From contig NZ_FOJJ01000008.1 of the NCBI RefSeq assembly GCF_900111775.1, forward strand, positions 1 to 58,899: a stretch of 58,899 nt of DNA, in the 5' to 3' direction. The notes under the pieces are model-generated. The model searched no databases, had not been told where the DNA came from, and saw only the letters and a program-made list of their open reading frames with translations. Positions 9,772 through 18,632 of the stretch are shown one piece after another. How positions within the stretch are numbered: the stretch's first letter is position 1; each line of letters starts with the position of its first letter. This DNA comes from Desulfuromonas acetexigens. Its GTDB lineage: Bacteria; Desulfobacterota; Desulfuromonadia; Desulfuromonadales; Trichloromonadaceae. A program made the translations under genes and the position numbers.

Positions 9772-11964
9772 TTAAAGCATATCGACCGGATCGACGTCGA
9801 CGGCGAGGGCGACGCCGGCGGGGATTTTTTTGCGCAGCGCGGGCAGTCGGGCGAGGAGGCGGCGCAGGGAGGGGCGCGTCGGGGATTTGAGCAGGATCTG
9901 TATCCGGCTTTTCCCCCGCAGCTTGGCCAGGGGACAGGGAGCGGGGCCGAGGACTTCGACTTCCCCGGCAGCCTGAAAGAGGGCGGAGACCAGTTCCTGC
10001 GCGGCGGCAGCGACCCGCTCGCCGTCGTTGCCGGAGAGAACGAGATTGACCAGATGGCCGAAGGGGGGATAACCGAGTTCCTGGCGGAAAGCGGCTTCCT
10101 GCTCGTAAAACCCGCGATAGTCGTGGCTCGCGGCACAGGCCAGGGCGTAATGGTCAGGGTTGCGAGTCTGGATGATGACCCGTCCCGGCAACTCCCCCCG
10201 CCCGGCCCGCCCGGCGACCTGGGTGAGGAGGGCGAAGGTCCGCTCGGCGCTGCGAAAATCGGGAAAGTTGAGGGTGGCGTCGGCGTTGACCACCCCGACC
10301 AAGGTGACGCCGTGAAAGTCGTGTCCCTTGGCGACCATCTGGGTACCGACGAGAATGTCGATCTCGCGGCCGGTCATGCGCTCCATCAGGGACTGATGCG
10401 CCCCCTTGCGGGCGGTGGTGTCGCGATCCATGCGGGCGATGCGCGCCTCGGGAAAGCGCTCGGCCAGCTCGCTTTCGAGGCGCTCGGTGCCAATCCCCTC
10501 GGGATGGATGTTGCCCCCGTTGCAGTTGGGGCAAAGCTCCGGCGGCGTCTGCTGATAGTCGCAATAATGGCAGCGCAGCAGCCGGTTTTGCCGATGGAAG
10601 GTCAGGGTAATTTCGCAGTTGGGGCAGCGGAAGGTCGCGCCGCAGTCGGCGCAGAGGAGATAAGGGGCAAAGCCGCGGCGGTTGAGCAACAGCAACGACT
10701 GTTCGCCCCGGGTCAGATTCTCTTCCAGAGCGGTCAAGAGCGGCGCGGAGAGGTGTTCGCCGAAGGGGGTGGCGGCCAGATCGACCAGTTCGATTTGCGG
10801 CAGTTCCCGGGAAAGAACCCGGCCACGGAGTTCCAGATAGCCGGTCTGGCCGCTCTGCGCCCGCTGGAAAGTGGTGACGGCGGGAGTGGCGCTGCCGAGC
10901 AGCACCGTCGCGTAGGCCATCTGGCCGCGCAGCAGGGCGAGATCGCGGGCGTGATAGCGAAAGCCCTCCCCCTGCTTGTAGCTCGCCTCGTGTTCCTCGT
11001 CGACGACGATGATCCCCAACTTATCGAGAGGGGCGAAGACCGCCGAGCGGGCGCCGATGACGATCTGCACTTCGCCACGGGCGATGGCCCGCCAGGCGTC
11101 GTAGCGCTCGCCGTCGGAGAGCCCGGAATGAAGCACGGCGATACTCGCCCGACCGCCGTGGAAGCGAGCGCGAAAACGCCCCACCAGTTGCGGCGTGAGG
11201 GCGATCTCCGGCACCAGCACCAGCGCCCGTCGCCCTTGGGCCAAGATCTGGTCGATGGCGCGCAGGTAGATTTCGGTCTTGCCGCTACCGGTGACCCCGT
11301 GCAGCAGAAACGGAGCGAACTCGCCGCCGGAGAGCGCCGGTTCAAGCCGCGCCAGTACAGCCGCCTGCTCGGCGGTGGGGGTCGCCGACGCATCGGGCGT
11401 GACCGGCAGATCGAGAAAGGGGTCGCGCCGGCGCTCGGTTTCGCTCTCTTCGAGATAGCCGAGTTCCACCAGCCGCCGCAGAGCGCCGTAGGGGGCGGCC
11501 ACATGCGCCCGCAGTTCGCTCACCGTCAGCTGCCCGGCGGCGCGGACCAGGGCCAGCACCTCCTTTTGCAAAGCGCTGCTCGGCTGTCCGGGCAGGTCTG
11601 TAGCCGTATAGAGCTTTTCCCGGAGAATGGCGATTTCCGCGCCCCGTCCGGAGAGTCCGGCGGGCAACGCGGTGCGGATCACCTCGCCGAGGGGATGGCC
11701 GTAGTACTCGGCGGCGCGGGTGAAAAAGGGGACCAGTTCGGGCGCGAAGAGAGGGGCGGCGTCAAGTACCTCGGCCACCGGTTTGAGCCCGGCGGGATCG
11801 CCCTCGGCCAGGGCCAGGAGATAGCCGACCGCCTGCCGCCGCCCGAGGGGGACGCGCAGCCGCACCCCGACCCGCGCCGACTCTCGCAGGGAGTCGGGGA
11901 CGAGGTAGGAGAGAGGTTTGTCGATGGGGGCGGCGATGGCCACAGTGGCAATGAGTGAGGACAT
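9772..11964 (-). CDS. priA: Primosomal protein N' (replication restart helicase PriA)
   Basis: 730-aa 3'-5' DNA helicase that restarts stalled replication forks by loading DnaB. Domains in order: N-terminal 3'-end-binding domain (VAIAAPIDKPLSYLVPD), winged helix, helicase lobe 1 with Walker A GVTGSGKTEI near residue 222 and the DEEH box near residue 318, then the zinc-binding loop with paired cysteines (CADCGATFRCPNC, CHYC, CPNC), and lobe 2 with TQMVAKGHDF and AGRAGRGELPG. The ATG at 11964 is chosen over a TTG two codons upstream (11970); no strong Shine-Dalgarno is visible. Family length matches. Confidence 0.96.
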   Translation of the reverse strand: MSSLIATVAIAAPIDKPLSYLVPDSLRESARVGVRLRVPLGRRQAVGYLLALAEGDPAGLKPVAEVLDAAPLFAPELVPFFTRAAEYYGHPLGEVIRTALPAGLSGRGAEIAILREKLYTATDLPGQPSSALQKEVLALVRAAGQLTVSELRAHVAAPYGALRRLVELGYLEESETERRRDPFLDLPVTPDASATPTAEQAAVLARLEPALSGGEFAPFLLHGVTGSGKTEIYLRAIDQILAQGRRALVLVPEIALTPQLVGRFRARFHGGRASIAVLHSGLSDGERYDAWRAIARGEVQIVIGARSAVFAPLDKLGIIVVDEEHEASYKQGEGFRYHARDLALLRGQMAYATVLLGSATPAVTTFQRAQSGQTGYLELRGRVLSRELPQIELVDLAATPFGEHLSAPLLTALEENLTRGEQSLLLLNRRGFAPYLLCADCGATFRCPNCEITLTFHRQNRLLRCHYCDYQQTPPELCPNCNGGNIHPEGIGTERLESELAERFPEARIARMDRDTTARKGAHQSLMERMTGREIDILVGTQMVAKGHDFHGVTLVGVVNADATLNFPDFRSAERTFALLTQVAGRAGRGELPGRVIIQTRNPDHYALACAASHDYRGFYEQEAAFRQELGYPPFGHLVNLVLSGNDGERVAAAAQELVSALFQAAGEVEVLGPAPCPLAKLRGKSRIQILLKSPTRPSLRRLLARLPALRKKIPAGVALAVDVDPVDML

Positions 11965-11989
11965 ATCCAATATCCGAAAAGCAAAATCT

Positions 11990-12512
11990 TAGAACCGTCG
12001 GGACTCGCCCCGACAGGCGACTTACTTTTTTGTAAGCCGACAAAAAAGTAAGCAAAAAAGCGGCTCCACTGCGTGGGGCATGAAGAGCACCGGCGCGAAG
12101 GACGGTGAACGTAATCACCACCGTGGCGAAGCCGGCGACCGTGCTTCGTAGCGCAACTGCCACCAACGGTGGTGGCTTCAGCAGCTTTCCCGGCTGAACA
12201 AACGCCGGGCTACCGGAAAAGCAAAACCACAACCGAAAATCTGTAGGGTTTAGGGGTTGAGGGTTTTTACTCAAAAACGCGATTGCCGCGCTGGTTGTCC
12301 AAACACCGCCGCCGAAGCCTCGACACGCGCTAGCGCCCGGGGAGGTGCCACGAAGTACCGCCGTTGTTGCCGTCGACGAAAGCGGATTGAAACCCTGCCG
12401 ACAGCGACCGCCATGCCCCACGCAGTGGCAAGTTTCTTTTGGTTACTTTTCTTTGCGTTCAAAGAAAAGTAACCCGGCTGTCGGGCCGGGACCCGACGGT
12501 TTTATGAGAGGT
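11990..12512. repeat. Large palindromic MITE-like element, gene-free
   Basis: About 520 bp bounded by long imperfect inverted repeats. The inner arms are perfect: CCACTGCGTGGGGCATG at 12066-12082 and its reverse complement at 12412-12428. Each arm also carries its own hairpin: CTTACTTTTTTGT/ACAAAAAAGTAAG near 12023-12054 and GGTTACTTTTCTTTG/CAAAGAAAAGTAACC near 12441-12474. Beyond these, the arms continue to match (AACCGTCGGG outside left, its complement outside right). The short open frames inside are low-complexity and have no convincing start signals. A fragment resembling the interior (ACACGCG...GGGGAGGTGC.ACGAAGT) recurs at 57658-57690. This gap, 11965-12619, otherwise holds only a terminator. 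Confidence 0.75.
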
Positions 12513-12570
12513 CCCACAGACCCACCGGCATCCGTGCGAGTCCCGATGGTTCAACCCCTTGCCGCAAAGG

Positions 12571-12597
12571 AAAAGGCCGGCAGACACCGGCCTTTTC
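12571..12597 (-). terminator. Rho-independent terminator of the flavodiiron gene
   Basis: Perfect stem AAAAGGCCGG / CCGGCCTTTT with a 6-base loop, 22 bases past the stop of the flavodiiron gene on the minus strand. A run of T follows on both strands, so it may work in both directions. Confidence 0.8.
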
Positions 12598-12619
12598 CCT
12601 TCACAAAACACGGCCAATT

Positions 12620-13816
12620 CTATTTTTCCCCCAACAACGCCGCCGCCACCTGCTCCCCCATCTTGACGCAAGCGGCAATATCCTCCGCCCCCGGGGTAAA
12701 GCGATAGTGCAACCCCGGCGCCGCCAGGGTGTACTTGAGCCCAACCAGCCGTTCCTCCACCAGCTTGACCGCCTCGCCGCTCCAGCCGTAAGAACCGAGC
12801 ACCGCGCCGATCCGTCCCTTCGGCGTGACGGTGGAAATCAGCGCCAGGGCGTGCCAAACCGGCGGCGGCGCGTCGCGGTTGATGGTCGGGGTGGCAACAA
12901 CCAAGGCATCGGCACACTCCAGAGCGTCACGGATTTTCCCGGCATCGGCGCCGTACATGGCTATTTCCGCTACCGCCACCCCGCGACTCTCCAGCCCCCG
13001 CCGCACGGCGGCGCCCATATTCCGGGTGTTGCCGTGGGGGGAATGGGTCAGAATCAACGCATGCTTCTTGCCATCCTCGGGGGGCGCAGCAGCCAGCGTC
13101 TTGTAGGCGGCGATGACCGCCTTGGGATCGCGGCGCAGCAGCGGGCCGTGAGACGGGCAGATCATCCGCAACTCGAGATTTTCGACCTTGGCCAGGGCCT
13201 CGCGGATTTTATCCTTGAAAGGCCGCATGATGACGTCGAAGTAACTGATGAAATCTGCGGAAAAATCGGGAGACTCGTCGTCGAAGAGCTTTTCCGGGCA
13301 GAAGTGGGCGCCGAAGGCGTCACAGGAAAAGAGGATTTTCTCTTCCGGCAGCAGGGTGAAGATGGTATCCGGCCAGTGCAGATAGGGGGCGAGAAGGAAA
13401 CGCAGGGTCTTGCCCCCCAGGTCGATCTCCTGCCCTTCGTTCACGGCGTGGGTCTTCATCGGCACGTCGTGAATCTGCTTGAGAAAATTTTCCGCCGCTT
13501 TCGAACAGTAGATCTCGATATTCGGATTGCGCTTGAGCAGCTCACCGAGGGCGCCGGAATGGTCGGGCTCGGTGTGATTGACCACCAGCAGATCGATCTT
13601 GTCGAGGGGGACCAGGGCCGCGACCCGATCGAGATAGACTTCGGTGAAGGGTCCCTTGACCGTATCGATCAGCGCAGTTTTGTCTTTGCCTTTGATCAGA
13701 TAGGCGTTATAGGTGGAGCCGTTGCTGGTGGGAAAGAGTTCGTCAAAAACCTGCAATTGGGGATGTTTGGCCCCGAGCCAGTAGACTTCGGGAGCGATCT
13801 GGATGATTTCGTTCAT
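12620..13816 (-). CDS. fprA: Flavodiiron protein (A-type flavoprotein, O2/NO reductase)
   Basis: 398 aa, the length of class A flavodiiron proteins, which reduce O2 to water and/or NO to N2O using rubredoxin or similar donors. The N-terminal metallo-beta-lactamase domain has the diiron motif NHTEPDHSGALGE near residues 79-84 and the later CPSHGP. The C-terminal flavodoxin domain starts at about residue 255 with THSPHGNTRNMGAAV, the FMN phosphate loop. The ATG at 13816 has AGGAAAGG about 9 bases upstream; a TTG at 13840 is less likely. It stands alone with its own terminator. In an anaerobe it is a typical oxygen or nitric-oxide detoxifying enzyme; the sequence cannot decide the substrate. Confidence 0.93.
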   Translation of the reverse strand: MNEIIQIAPEVYWLGAKHPQLQVFDELFPTSNGSTYNAYLIKGKDKTALIDTVKGPFTEVYLDRVAALVPLDKIDLLVVNHTEPDHSGALGELLKRNPNIEIYCSKAAENFLKQIHDVPMKTHAVNEGQEIDLGGKTLRFLLAPYLHWPDTIFTLLPEEKILFSCDAFGAHFCPEKLFDDESPDFSADFISYFDVIMRPFKDKIREALAKVENLELRMICPSHGPLLRRDPKAVIAAYKTLAAAPPEDGKKHALILTHSPHGNTRNMGAAVRRGLESRGVAVAEIAMYGADAGKIRDALECADALVVATPTINRDAPPPVWHALALISTVTPKGRIGAVLGSYGWSGEAVKLVEERLVGLKYTLAAPGLHYRFTPGAEDIAACVKMGEQVAAALLGEK

Positions 13817-13918
13817 AACCTCAAACCTTTCCTGGAACAAGTAAAGGGCTTCGGGTTAGAATACCCAAGGCCACCGCAACTCGCAAGCTCCCAACCCAAA
13901 CCGATACCCCGACGACCC

Positions 13919-14776
13919 ATGACGACACCCGAAACGACTTCGGAAAAATCCACCCTGCCGCTGACCCGCCGCCGCCTGCTGACGGCCGGCACCCTGGGAC
14001 TCGGCGGTCTGCTGGCGGGGGATGTCCTGTGGCGGGAACCGCGCTCCTTCAAGATCGAGGAACTGCATCTGCCGCTGGTAAAGATTCCGCCGGGACGGGA
14101 GCTGCGCCTGGTGCAGATCTCGGACCTGCATATCCAGGCCTTCTCGGATTACCACCGCCGTGTGGCGGAGGCGGTCAACGCGCTGAAGCCGGAAGCCATC
14201 CTGATCACCGGCGATTTTCTCGAAAAGGATCGCAACCTCGCCGATGTCCGCCAGTTTCTGAAACTGCTGCGGGCGCCGAAAGGGATCTTCGCCGTGCAGG
14301 GCAACTGGGAATACTGGTCACGCCTCGAAGGGGAAAATCTGCGCCGTCACTTCGCCGGGGTCGGCGTCACCTTGCTCATCGACGAACGCTTCGACCTGGA
14401 GGCCGGCGACGTGCCCCTCTCGATCCTCGGCCTAGACTACCCCTCCCCCGTCGATCATCTCCTTAAGCTGCAACAGCAGGCCGACCCCGGCCGGGTCAAC
14501 CTGCTGCTCTCCCATGTCCCGGCCTTCCAACATCAGCAACTCGACGGCCGCGTCGATCTGATTCTGTGCGGGCACACCCACGGCGGTCAGGTCAAGATCC
14601 CCTTTGTCGAACCCTTCTACCTGCCCCGTTTCTCGTACCCCTTCGTCGCCGGGCTTTACCGCGTCGGCCCGAGTTCCACCCCCCTCTACGTCAACCGAGG
14701 CATCGGCACCAGCGTCCTGCCGGTACGCTTTCTCTGCCGTCCGGAAATCACCCTGCTGCGCCTGCACGCCGCCTGA
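13919..14776 (+). CDS. Tat-exported calcineurin-like metallophosphoesterase
   Basis: 285 aa. The N-terminus carries a twin-arginine style signal (LTRRRLLTAGTLGLGGLLAG, about residues 16-36). The phosphoesterase core then shows the metal motifs in order: DLHIQ (D-x-H), TGDFLE (GD), QGNWEYW (the GN[HW]E block), LLSHVP and GHTHGGQ. The final GHTHGGQ and PRFSYPFVAGLYR are typical of the YkuE/UDP-2,3-diacylglucosamine-pyrophosphatase-like group. It probably acts in the periplasm on a phosphodiester, with Mn or Fe in the active site; substrate unknown. Divergently arranged with the flavodiiron gene. Confidence 0.85.
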   Translation: MTTPETTSEKSTLPLTRRRLLTAGTLGLGGLLAGDVLWREPRSFKIEELHLPLVKIPPGRELRLVQISDLHIQAFSDYHRRVAEAVNALKPEAILITGDFLEKDRNLADVRQFLKLLRAPKGIFAVQGNWEYWSRLEGENLRRHFAGVGVTLLIDERFDLEAGDVPLSILGLDYPSPVDHLLKLQQQADPGRVNLLLSHVPAFQHQQLDGRVDLILCGHTHGGQVKIPFVEPFYLPRFSYPFVAGLYRVGPSSTPLYVNRGIGTSVLPVRFLCRPEITLLRLHAA

Positions 14777-14786
14777 GCGTCCGCGC

Positions 14787-15797
14787 TCAATAGCCGAGAT
14801 ATTTGAGCAGCCCGGAAAGCTCACCCATGAGCGTCGCGAAGCCCTCGCCGGTGAGGCTCTGGGCGCCGTCGCACAGGGCTTTCTCCGGTTCGGGATGGAC
14901 TTCGACCATCAGCCCGTGGGCACCGGCGACTAGGGCGGCCTTGCTCATCACCGGGACCAGGGCGCGGATACCGGTAGCGTGGCTGGGATCGACGATGATC
15001 GGCAGATGGCTCATCTTGCGGATGAGCGGCACGATCGACAGGTCAAGGGTGTTGCGGGTCGCCTTCTCGAAGGTACGGATGCCGCGTTCGCAGAGGATGA
15101 CCTGGCCGTTCCCTTCGGCGACGATGTATTCGGCGGCGGCCAGGAATTCTTCAAGGGTGGCGCTCATCCCCCGCTTGAGCAGCACCGGATGGCGCCGTTT
15201 GCCGACTTCCTTGAGCAGATCGAAGTTCTGCATGTTGCGGGCGCCGATCTGCAGGATGTCGGCGTAGCGGCAGACATCGTCGAGCTGCTCGATGCGCATG
15301 ACCTCGGTGACCACCGGCAGCCCCGCTTCGTCCCCGGCCCGACGCAGATATTTGAGGCCTTCGACCCCGAGACCCTGAAAGGAGTGCGGCCCGGTGCGCG
15401 GCTTGAAGGCGCCGCCGCGCAGAATCTGTGCCCCGGCCGCTTTCACCACCCGCGCCGAGGCGAGCATCTGCGCTTCGCTTTCGATGGAGCAGGGACCGGC
15501 CATGACCACCGGCGGCAGACCGTTACCGATTTTGACCGGGCCGACTTCGACGATGGTCGGTTCGGGATGAAAGTCGCGGGAGACCAGCTTGTAGGGCTTG
15601 CTGACGTGGATGCACTCGACCACGCCGGGGAGTTCGCGGATCGTGCTGTCGTCCACATAGCCCTGATTGCCGAGGACGCCGATGGCGGTGCGCTCGCTGC
15701 CGGGGATCGGCGAGGCTTGCAGGCCCATGGCCTCTACCGCCTTTTCGACGGAGCGGATCTGTTCTTGGGTGGCGCTGTGATTCATGACGATCAACAT
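14787..15797 (-). CDS. aroF: 3-deoxy-7-phosphoheptulonate synthase (DAHP synthase)
   Basis: 336-aa first enzyme of the shikimate pathway, condensing phosphoenolpyruvate and erythrose-4-phosphate. It is of the Thermotoga type: an N-terminal ferredoxin-like regulatory domain (about residues 1-70, [20 protein letters not shown]), then the TIM barrel with [31 protein letters not shown], a metal-site DPSHATG and the C-terminal [15 protein letters not shown]. The regulatory domain is where aromatic amino acids inhibit related enzymes. Start at 15797 has an AAGGAGAAC Shine-Dalgarno. Converges with the phosphoesterase gene (10 bases apart). Confidence 0.95.
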   Translation of the reverse strand: MLIVMNHSATQEQIRSVEKAVEAMGLQASPIPGSERTAIGVLGNQGYVDDSTIRELPGVVECIHVSKPYKLVSRDFHPEPTIVEVGPVKIGNGLPPVVMAGPCSIESEAQMLASARVVKAAGAQILRGGAFKPRTGPHSFQGLGVEGLKYLRRAGDEAGLPVVTEVMRIEQLDDVCRYADILQIGARNMQNFDLLKEVGKRRHPVLLKRGMSATLEEFLAAAEYIVAEGNGQVILCERGIRTFEKATRNTLDLSIVPLIRKMSHLPIIVDPSHATGIRALVPVMSKAALVAGAHGLMVEVHPEPEKALCDGAQSLTGEGFATLMGELSGLLKYLGY

Positions 15798-15967
15798 GGC
15801 GGGTTCTCCTTTATCTGAAATGCTTTTCCACAGGCGGTAGGGGGATGATTCGCAAGGGGCCAGCTTAACCAGCGCCGGGGATTATTTCAACTCAATTTCC
15901 GGCGAGCGCATTGCACCGCAAGCGGCTTCATTGTATGCTGCGCCCCAACCCTATCCGGGAGGATCGC

Positions 15968-16282
15968 TTGTCCCGCCCTTGCCGTCGCACCTTCATCCTG
16001 TCGCTGCTCTTCTTCTCGCTCCTGGCCGTCGCCGCCTTTGCCGCCGACGACCGGCCCGAAGGAGAGACGATTTTTCTCGCCCTCGGCTGCCGGGGCTGTC
16101 ATCGCCTCGGCGCGGACGGCGGCAGTCGCGGTCCGGCCCTGGACGGCGTGGGCACGCGCCTGGCCGGGTCCCGGCTGCGGGAACTCCTGATCCGACACGA
16201 CCCCCAGGCGGCGATGCCGACGTTCAGCCATCTCACCGAAAGGGAACGGGAAGCGCTGCTGACTTATCTGCGGGCCCTCTGA
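15968..16282 (+). CDS. Small exported monohaem cytochrome c
   Basis: From the TTG at 15968, preceded at good distance by GGGAGGA, the product is 104 aa: a signal peptide (RRTFILSLLFFSLLAVAAFA) and a class I cytochrome c domain with the haem-binding CRGCH at residues 41-45. The likely methionine ligand is in AAMPTF near residue 79, and the C-terminal helix REREALLTYL completes the fold. An upstream ATG at 15935 lies inside a half copy of the REP palindrome and has no Shine-Dalgarno, so I rejected it. It is a periplasmic electron carrier, or a subunit-like domain on its own. No neighbouring redox partner is obvious; trmB follows 54 bases later. Confidence 0.8.
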   Translation: MSRPCRRTFILSLLFFSLLAVAAFAADDRPEGETIFLALGCRGCHRLGADGGSRGPALDGVGTRLAGSRLRELLIRHDPQAAMPTFSHLTEREREALLTYLRAL

Positions 16283-16336
16283 CCGACCTGCCGCCCCGAA
16301 ACCCTCGCCATTTAATTTTCACAAAGGACCACCCGC

Positions 16337-17041
16337 ATGACCCAGAGGATGATCGAAATCACCTCCCCCATTTTCTTCCCCCTGCCGCGCGCCCCCGAAG
16401 AGGGCATGGACCTCTCCGCGCTCTTTCCCGAAAAGCGGCCGCTGGCCCTGGAAATCGGCTGCGGCATTGGCGACTTCATCGTGCAACTGGCCCGTCTGCG
16501 GCCGGAGCTGAATTTTCTCGCCATCGACATCTACAACAAGGGCTGCCTCAAAACCTGCAACCGCATCGAACGGGCAGAGCTGAGCAACGTCCGGGTGCTG
16601 CGCGCCGAGGCCCGCTACCTGCTGACCCACTATCTCCCCCCGGAAAGCCTGGCGGCGATCTATATCAACTGCCCCGATCCCTGGCCGAAAAAACGTCACC
16701 GCGACCGGCGCCTGGTGCGACAGGAATTTCTGCAAACGGCCCTCTATTATCTGCGCCCCGGCGGCGACTTCTATTTCAGCACCGATTTCCAGGATTACGC
16801 CGAGGATGTCGCCGCGCTGCTGCCGGAGATGACCGGTTACGTCAACGTTCTCGACCAACCGCTGGTCACCGAGTTGCCCGGTTATCCCCTTTCCAAATAC
16901 ATGCGCCGCTTCCTCCAGCAGGGGCAGCCGATCCATTTCATCCATTACCGCCGGGATCCGCACCTGCCGCCGGAGGGTGTCGCGCCCCCGACCATCGACA
17001 CCGGTTTCCGACTCCATTGGAGGCGCGTCGAACATGCCTAG
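16337..17041 (+). CDS. trmB: tRNA (guanine-N7)-methyltransferase TrmB
   Basis: 234 aa. Methylates G46 of tRNA using S-adenosylmethionine. The SAM-binding motif I is LEIGCGIGDFIVQLA, and the family signature INCPDPWPKKRHRDRRLVR and the later FYFSTDFQDYAED are present. Shine-Dalgarno AAAGGA lies before the ATG. The stop overlaps the truD start by 8 bases, so the two tRNA-modification genes are coupled. Confidence 0.94.
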   Translation: MTQRMIEITSPIFFPLPRAPEEGMDLSALFPEKRPLALEIGCGIGDFIVQLARLRPELNFLAIDIYNKGCLKTCNRIERAELSNVRVLRAEARYLLTHYLPPESLAAIYINCPDPWPKKRHRDRRLVRQEFLQTALYYLRPGGDFYFSTDFQDYAEDVAALLPEMTGYVNVLDQPLVTELPGYPLSKYMRRFLQQGQPIHFIHYRRDPHLPPEGVAPPTIDTGFRLHWRRVEHA

Positions 17042-18230
17042 TTATCTGACTGCCAAGGTTCCCGGCACCGGCGGCACCATCAAAGAATCGCCCGAAGATT
17101 TCCTGGTTGAGGAATTGCCCCTCTACACCCCCTGCGGCGAGGGGGAACATCTCTACCTGCTGGTGGAAAAAGAGGGGATCACCACCCACGAACTGCTGCA
17201 TCGTCTGGCCAAGGCGCTGGGGCTGCGCGAACGGGATATCGGCTACGCCGGGCTCAAGGATGCCCGGGCCACCACCCGGCAGACGGTCTCGGTCACCGGC
17301 GTCACCCCGGAGCAGGCCCTCGATCTGCAACTGAACAACATCCGCGTGCTCGACGCCCGCTTTCACCGCAATAAGCTGCGTCTCGGCCACCTGGCGGGGA
17401 ACCGTTTCACCCTCCGGCTGCGCCAGGTTAAGGACGGTGCCCTGGAACATGCCCTCGACACCCTGCACATTCTGCAGCAGACCGGCGTCCCCAACCGCTT
17501 CGGCGAACAGCGCTACGGCGTCCTCGGTAATTCCCATCGCATCGGGCGGGCACTCTTGCGGCGGGATTTTCCCGAAGCCATCCGCGAGATCATCGGCGAT
17601 CCTGCGCTTATCGCCAACGAACGCTGGCGCAGTGCCGCCGAAGCCTTCGGCCAGGGGGATCTCGACGGGGCGCTGGCCGCCTTTCCCGGCCGCTTCCGCG
17701 ACGAACGGGCGCTCCTGCATGCCCTGCGCGACGGCAAAAGCCCCGAGGCATCGCTGATGGGCTATCCCCGCAAGCTGCTGCGCCTCTATCTGTCGGCCTA
17801 CCAGTCCCATCTCTTCGATCGGGTGCTGGCCATGCGCCTCGATTCCATCGATCTCCTCTGGCCCGGCGACCTGGCCTATAAACATGTCAACGGCGCCTGC
17901 TTCCTGGTGGTCGACCCCGCCGCCGAGCAGCCCCGCGCCGACGCGATGGAAATCAGCCCGACGGGACCGATGTTCGGCTTCAAGATGACCCCGGCACAGG
18001 GGCAGGCGGGACTGCTCGAACAGAGCCTGCTTGACAAGGAAGGGTTGAGGCTGGAGAATTTTCGTCTATCCGACGGTCTCGGCATGGAGGGGGAACGGCG
18101 GCCGCTACGGGTGCCGATCGAAAACCCGACGGCGCGCCGGGAGGGGGAGGATCTGCTCCTCGAATTTTCCCTGCCGCGCGGCAGCTATGCCACGGCGGTC
18201 CTGTACGAAATCGTCAAAGACGCCCCCTGA
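17034..18230 (+). CDS. truD: tRNA pseudouridine(13) synthase TruD
   Basis: 398 aa from the ATG at 17034, preceded by GGAGG inside trmB. Converts U13 of tRNA(Glu) to pseudouridine. Residues PGTGGTIKESPEDFLVEELP are the standard TruD opening, and the catalytic aspartate is in YAGLKDARATT. FGEQRYGVLGNSHRIGRALL and the C-terminal LPRGSYATAVLYEIVK complete the family pattern; the central insertion domain is present. Coupled to trmB by overlap. Confidence 0.94.
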   Translation: MPSYLTAKVPGTGGTIKESPEDFLVEELPLYTPCGEGEHLYLLVEKEGITTHELLHRLAKALGLRERDIGYAGLKDARATTRQTVSVTGVTPEQALDLQLNNIRVLDARFHRNKLRLGHLAGNRFTLRLRQVKDGALEHALDTLHILQQTGVPNRFGEQRYGVLGNSHRIGRALLRRDFPEAIREIIGDPALIANERWRSAAEAFGQGDLDGALAAFPGRFRDERALLHALRDGKSPEASLMGYPRKLLRLYLSAYQSHLFDRVLAMRLDSIDLLWPGDLAYKHVNGACFLVVDPAAEQPRADAMEISPTGPMFGFKMTPAQGQAGLLEQSLLDKEGLRLENFRLSDGLGMEGERRPLRVPIENPTARREGEDLLLEFSLPRGSYATAVLYEIVKDAP

Positions 18231-18290
18231 GACGTCCGCCGACATTTTCCGCCCGCGCCCGACCGGCGGACTGAGCACCAGGAGCGAGCC

Positions 18291-18623
18291 ATGACCGACA
18301 CCCCGCCGCCCCGCCCGACGCCCAATCCCGATTATCGGGTCAACTTCTTTCGCCCCCGCCCCGGCTACCTGCGCCAGAAGGTTCGCTACACCTGGGTACT
18401 GCTCATCAGCTGGGCCTTCTTTACCCTGGGCTTCCAGTTTCTGCTGCTCTTGACCCAGGACACCCCGGAAGGGGACAGCCTGATCACCGAAACGATTCTC
18501 TTCGGCTTTCCGCTGCATTACTGGTTTTCCGGCCAGTTCCTCATCGTCTGGTTCATCCTTCTCTGTTGTCTCTTCAATCTCTTCGTCGACCACCTGACGC
18601 GCATCCACCGCCAACGCCGATAG
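18291..18623 (+). CDS. DUF4212 sodium/solute symporter small subunit
   Basis: 110 aa with two transmembrane segments (about residues 35-56 and 76-100). It has the DUF4212 layout: a short cytoplasmic proline-rich N-terminus, YWRENxR-like start replaced here by YRVNFFRPR, and a helical hairpin with FPLHYWFSGQ. Such proteins are encoded directly upstream of VC_2705-type symporters, as here (9 bases apart), and are regarded as their small subunit. Expected in the inner membrane. Shine-Dalgarno GGAGCGAG before the ATG. Confidence 0.85.
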   Translation: MTDTPPPRPTPNPDYRVNFFRPRPGYLRQKVRYTWVLLISWAFFTLGFQFLLLLTQDTPEGDSLITETILFGFPLHYWFSGQFLIVWFILLCCLFNLFVDHLTRIHRQRR

Positions 18624-18632
18624 GAGACCGCC

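Noticed and set aside
12257-12472. Short arginine-rich open frame inside the 520-bp element
   Set aside because: Its C-terminal part is translated from the hairpin arm; no Shine-Dalgarno and biased composition.
12707-13918. A long plus-strand open frame antisense to the flavodiiron gene and in frame with the phosphoesterase
   Set aside because: It is the GC-rich shadow of a well-supported minus-strand gene; the phosphoesterase has its own signal peptide starting at 13919.
15935-15967. ATG start for the cytochrome c gene inside the half palindrome
   Set aside because: No Shine-Dalgarno; the TTG at 15968 has one and leaves a clean signal peptide.
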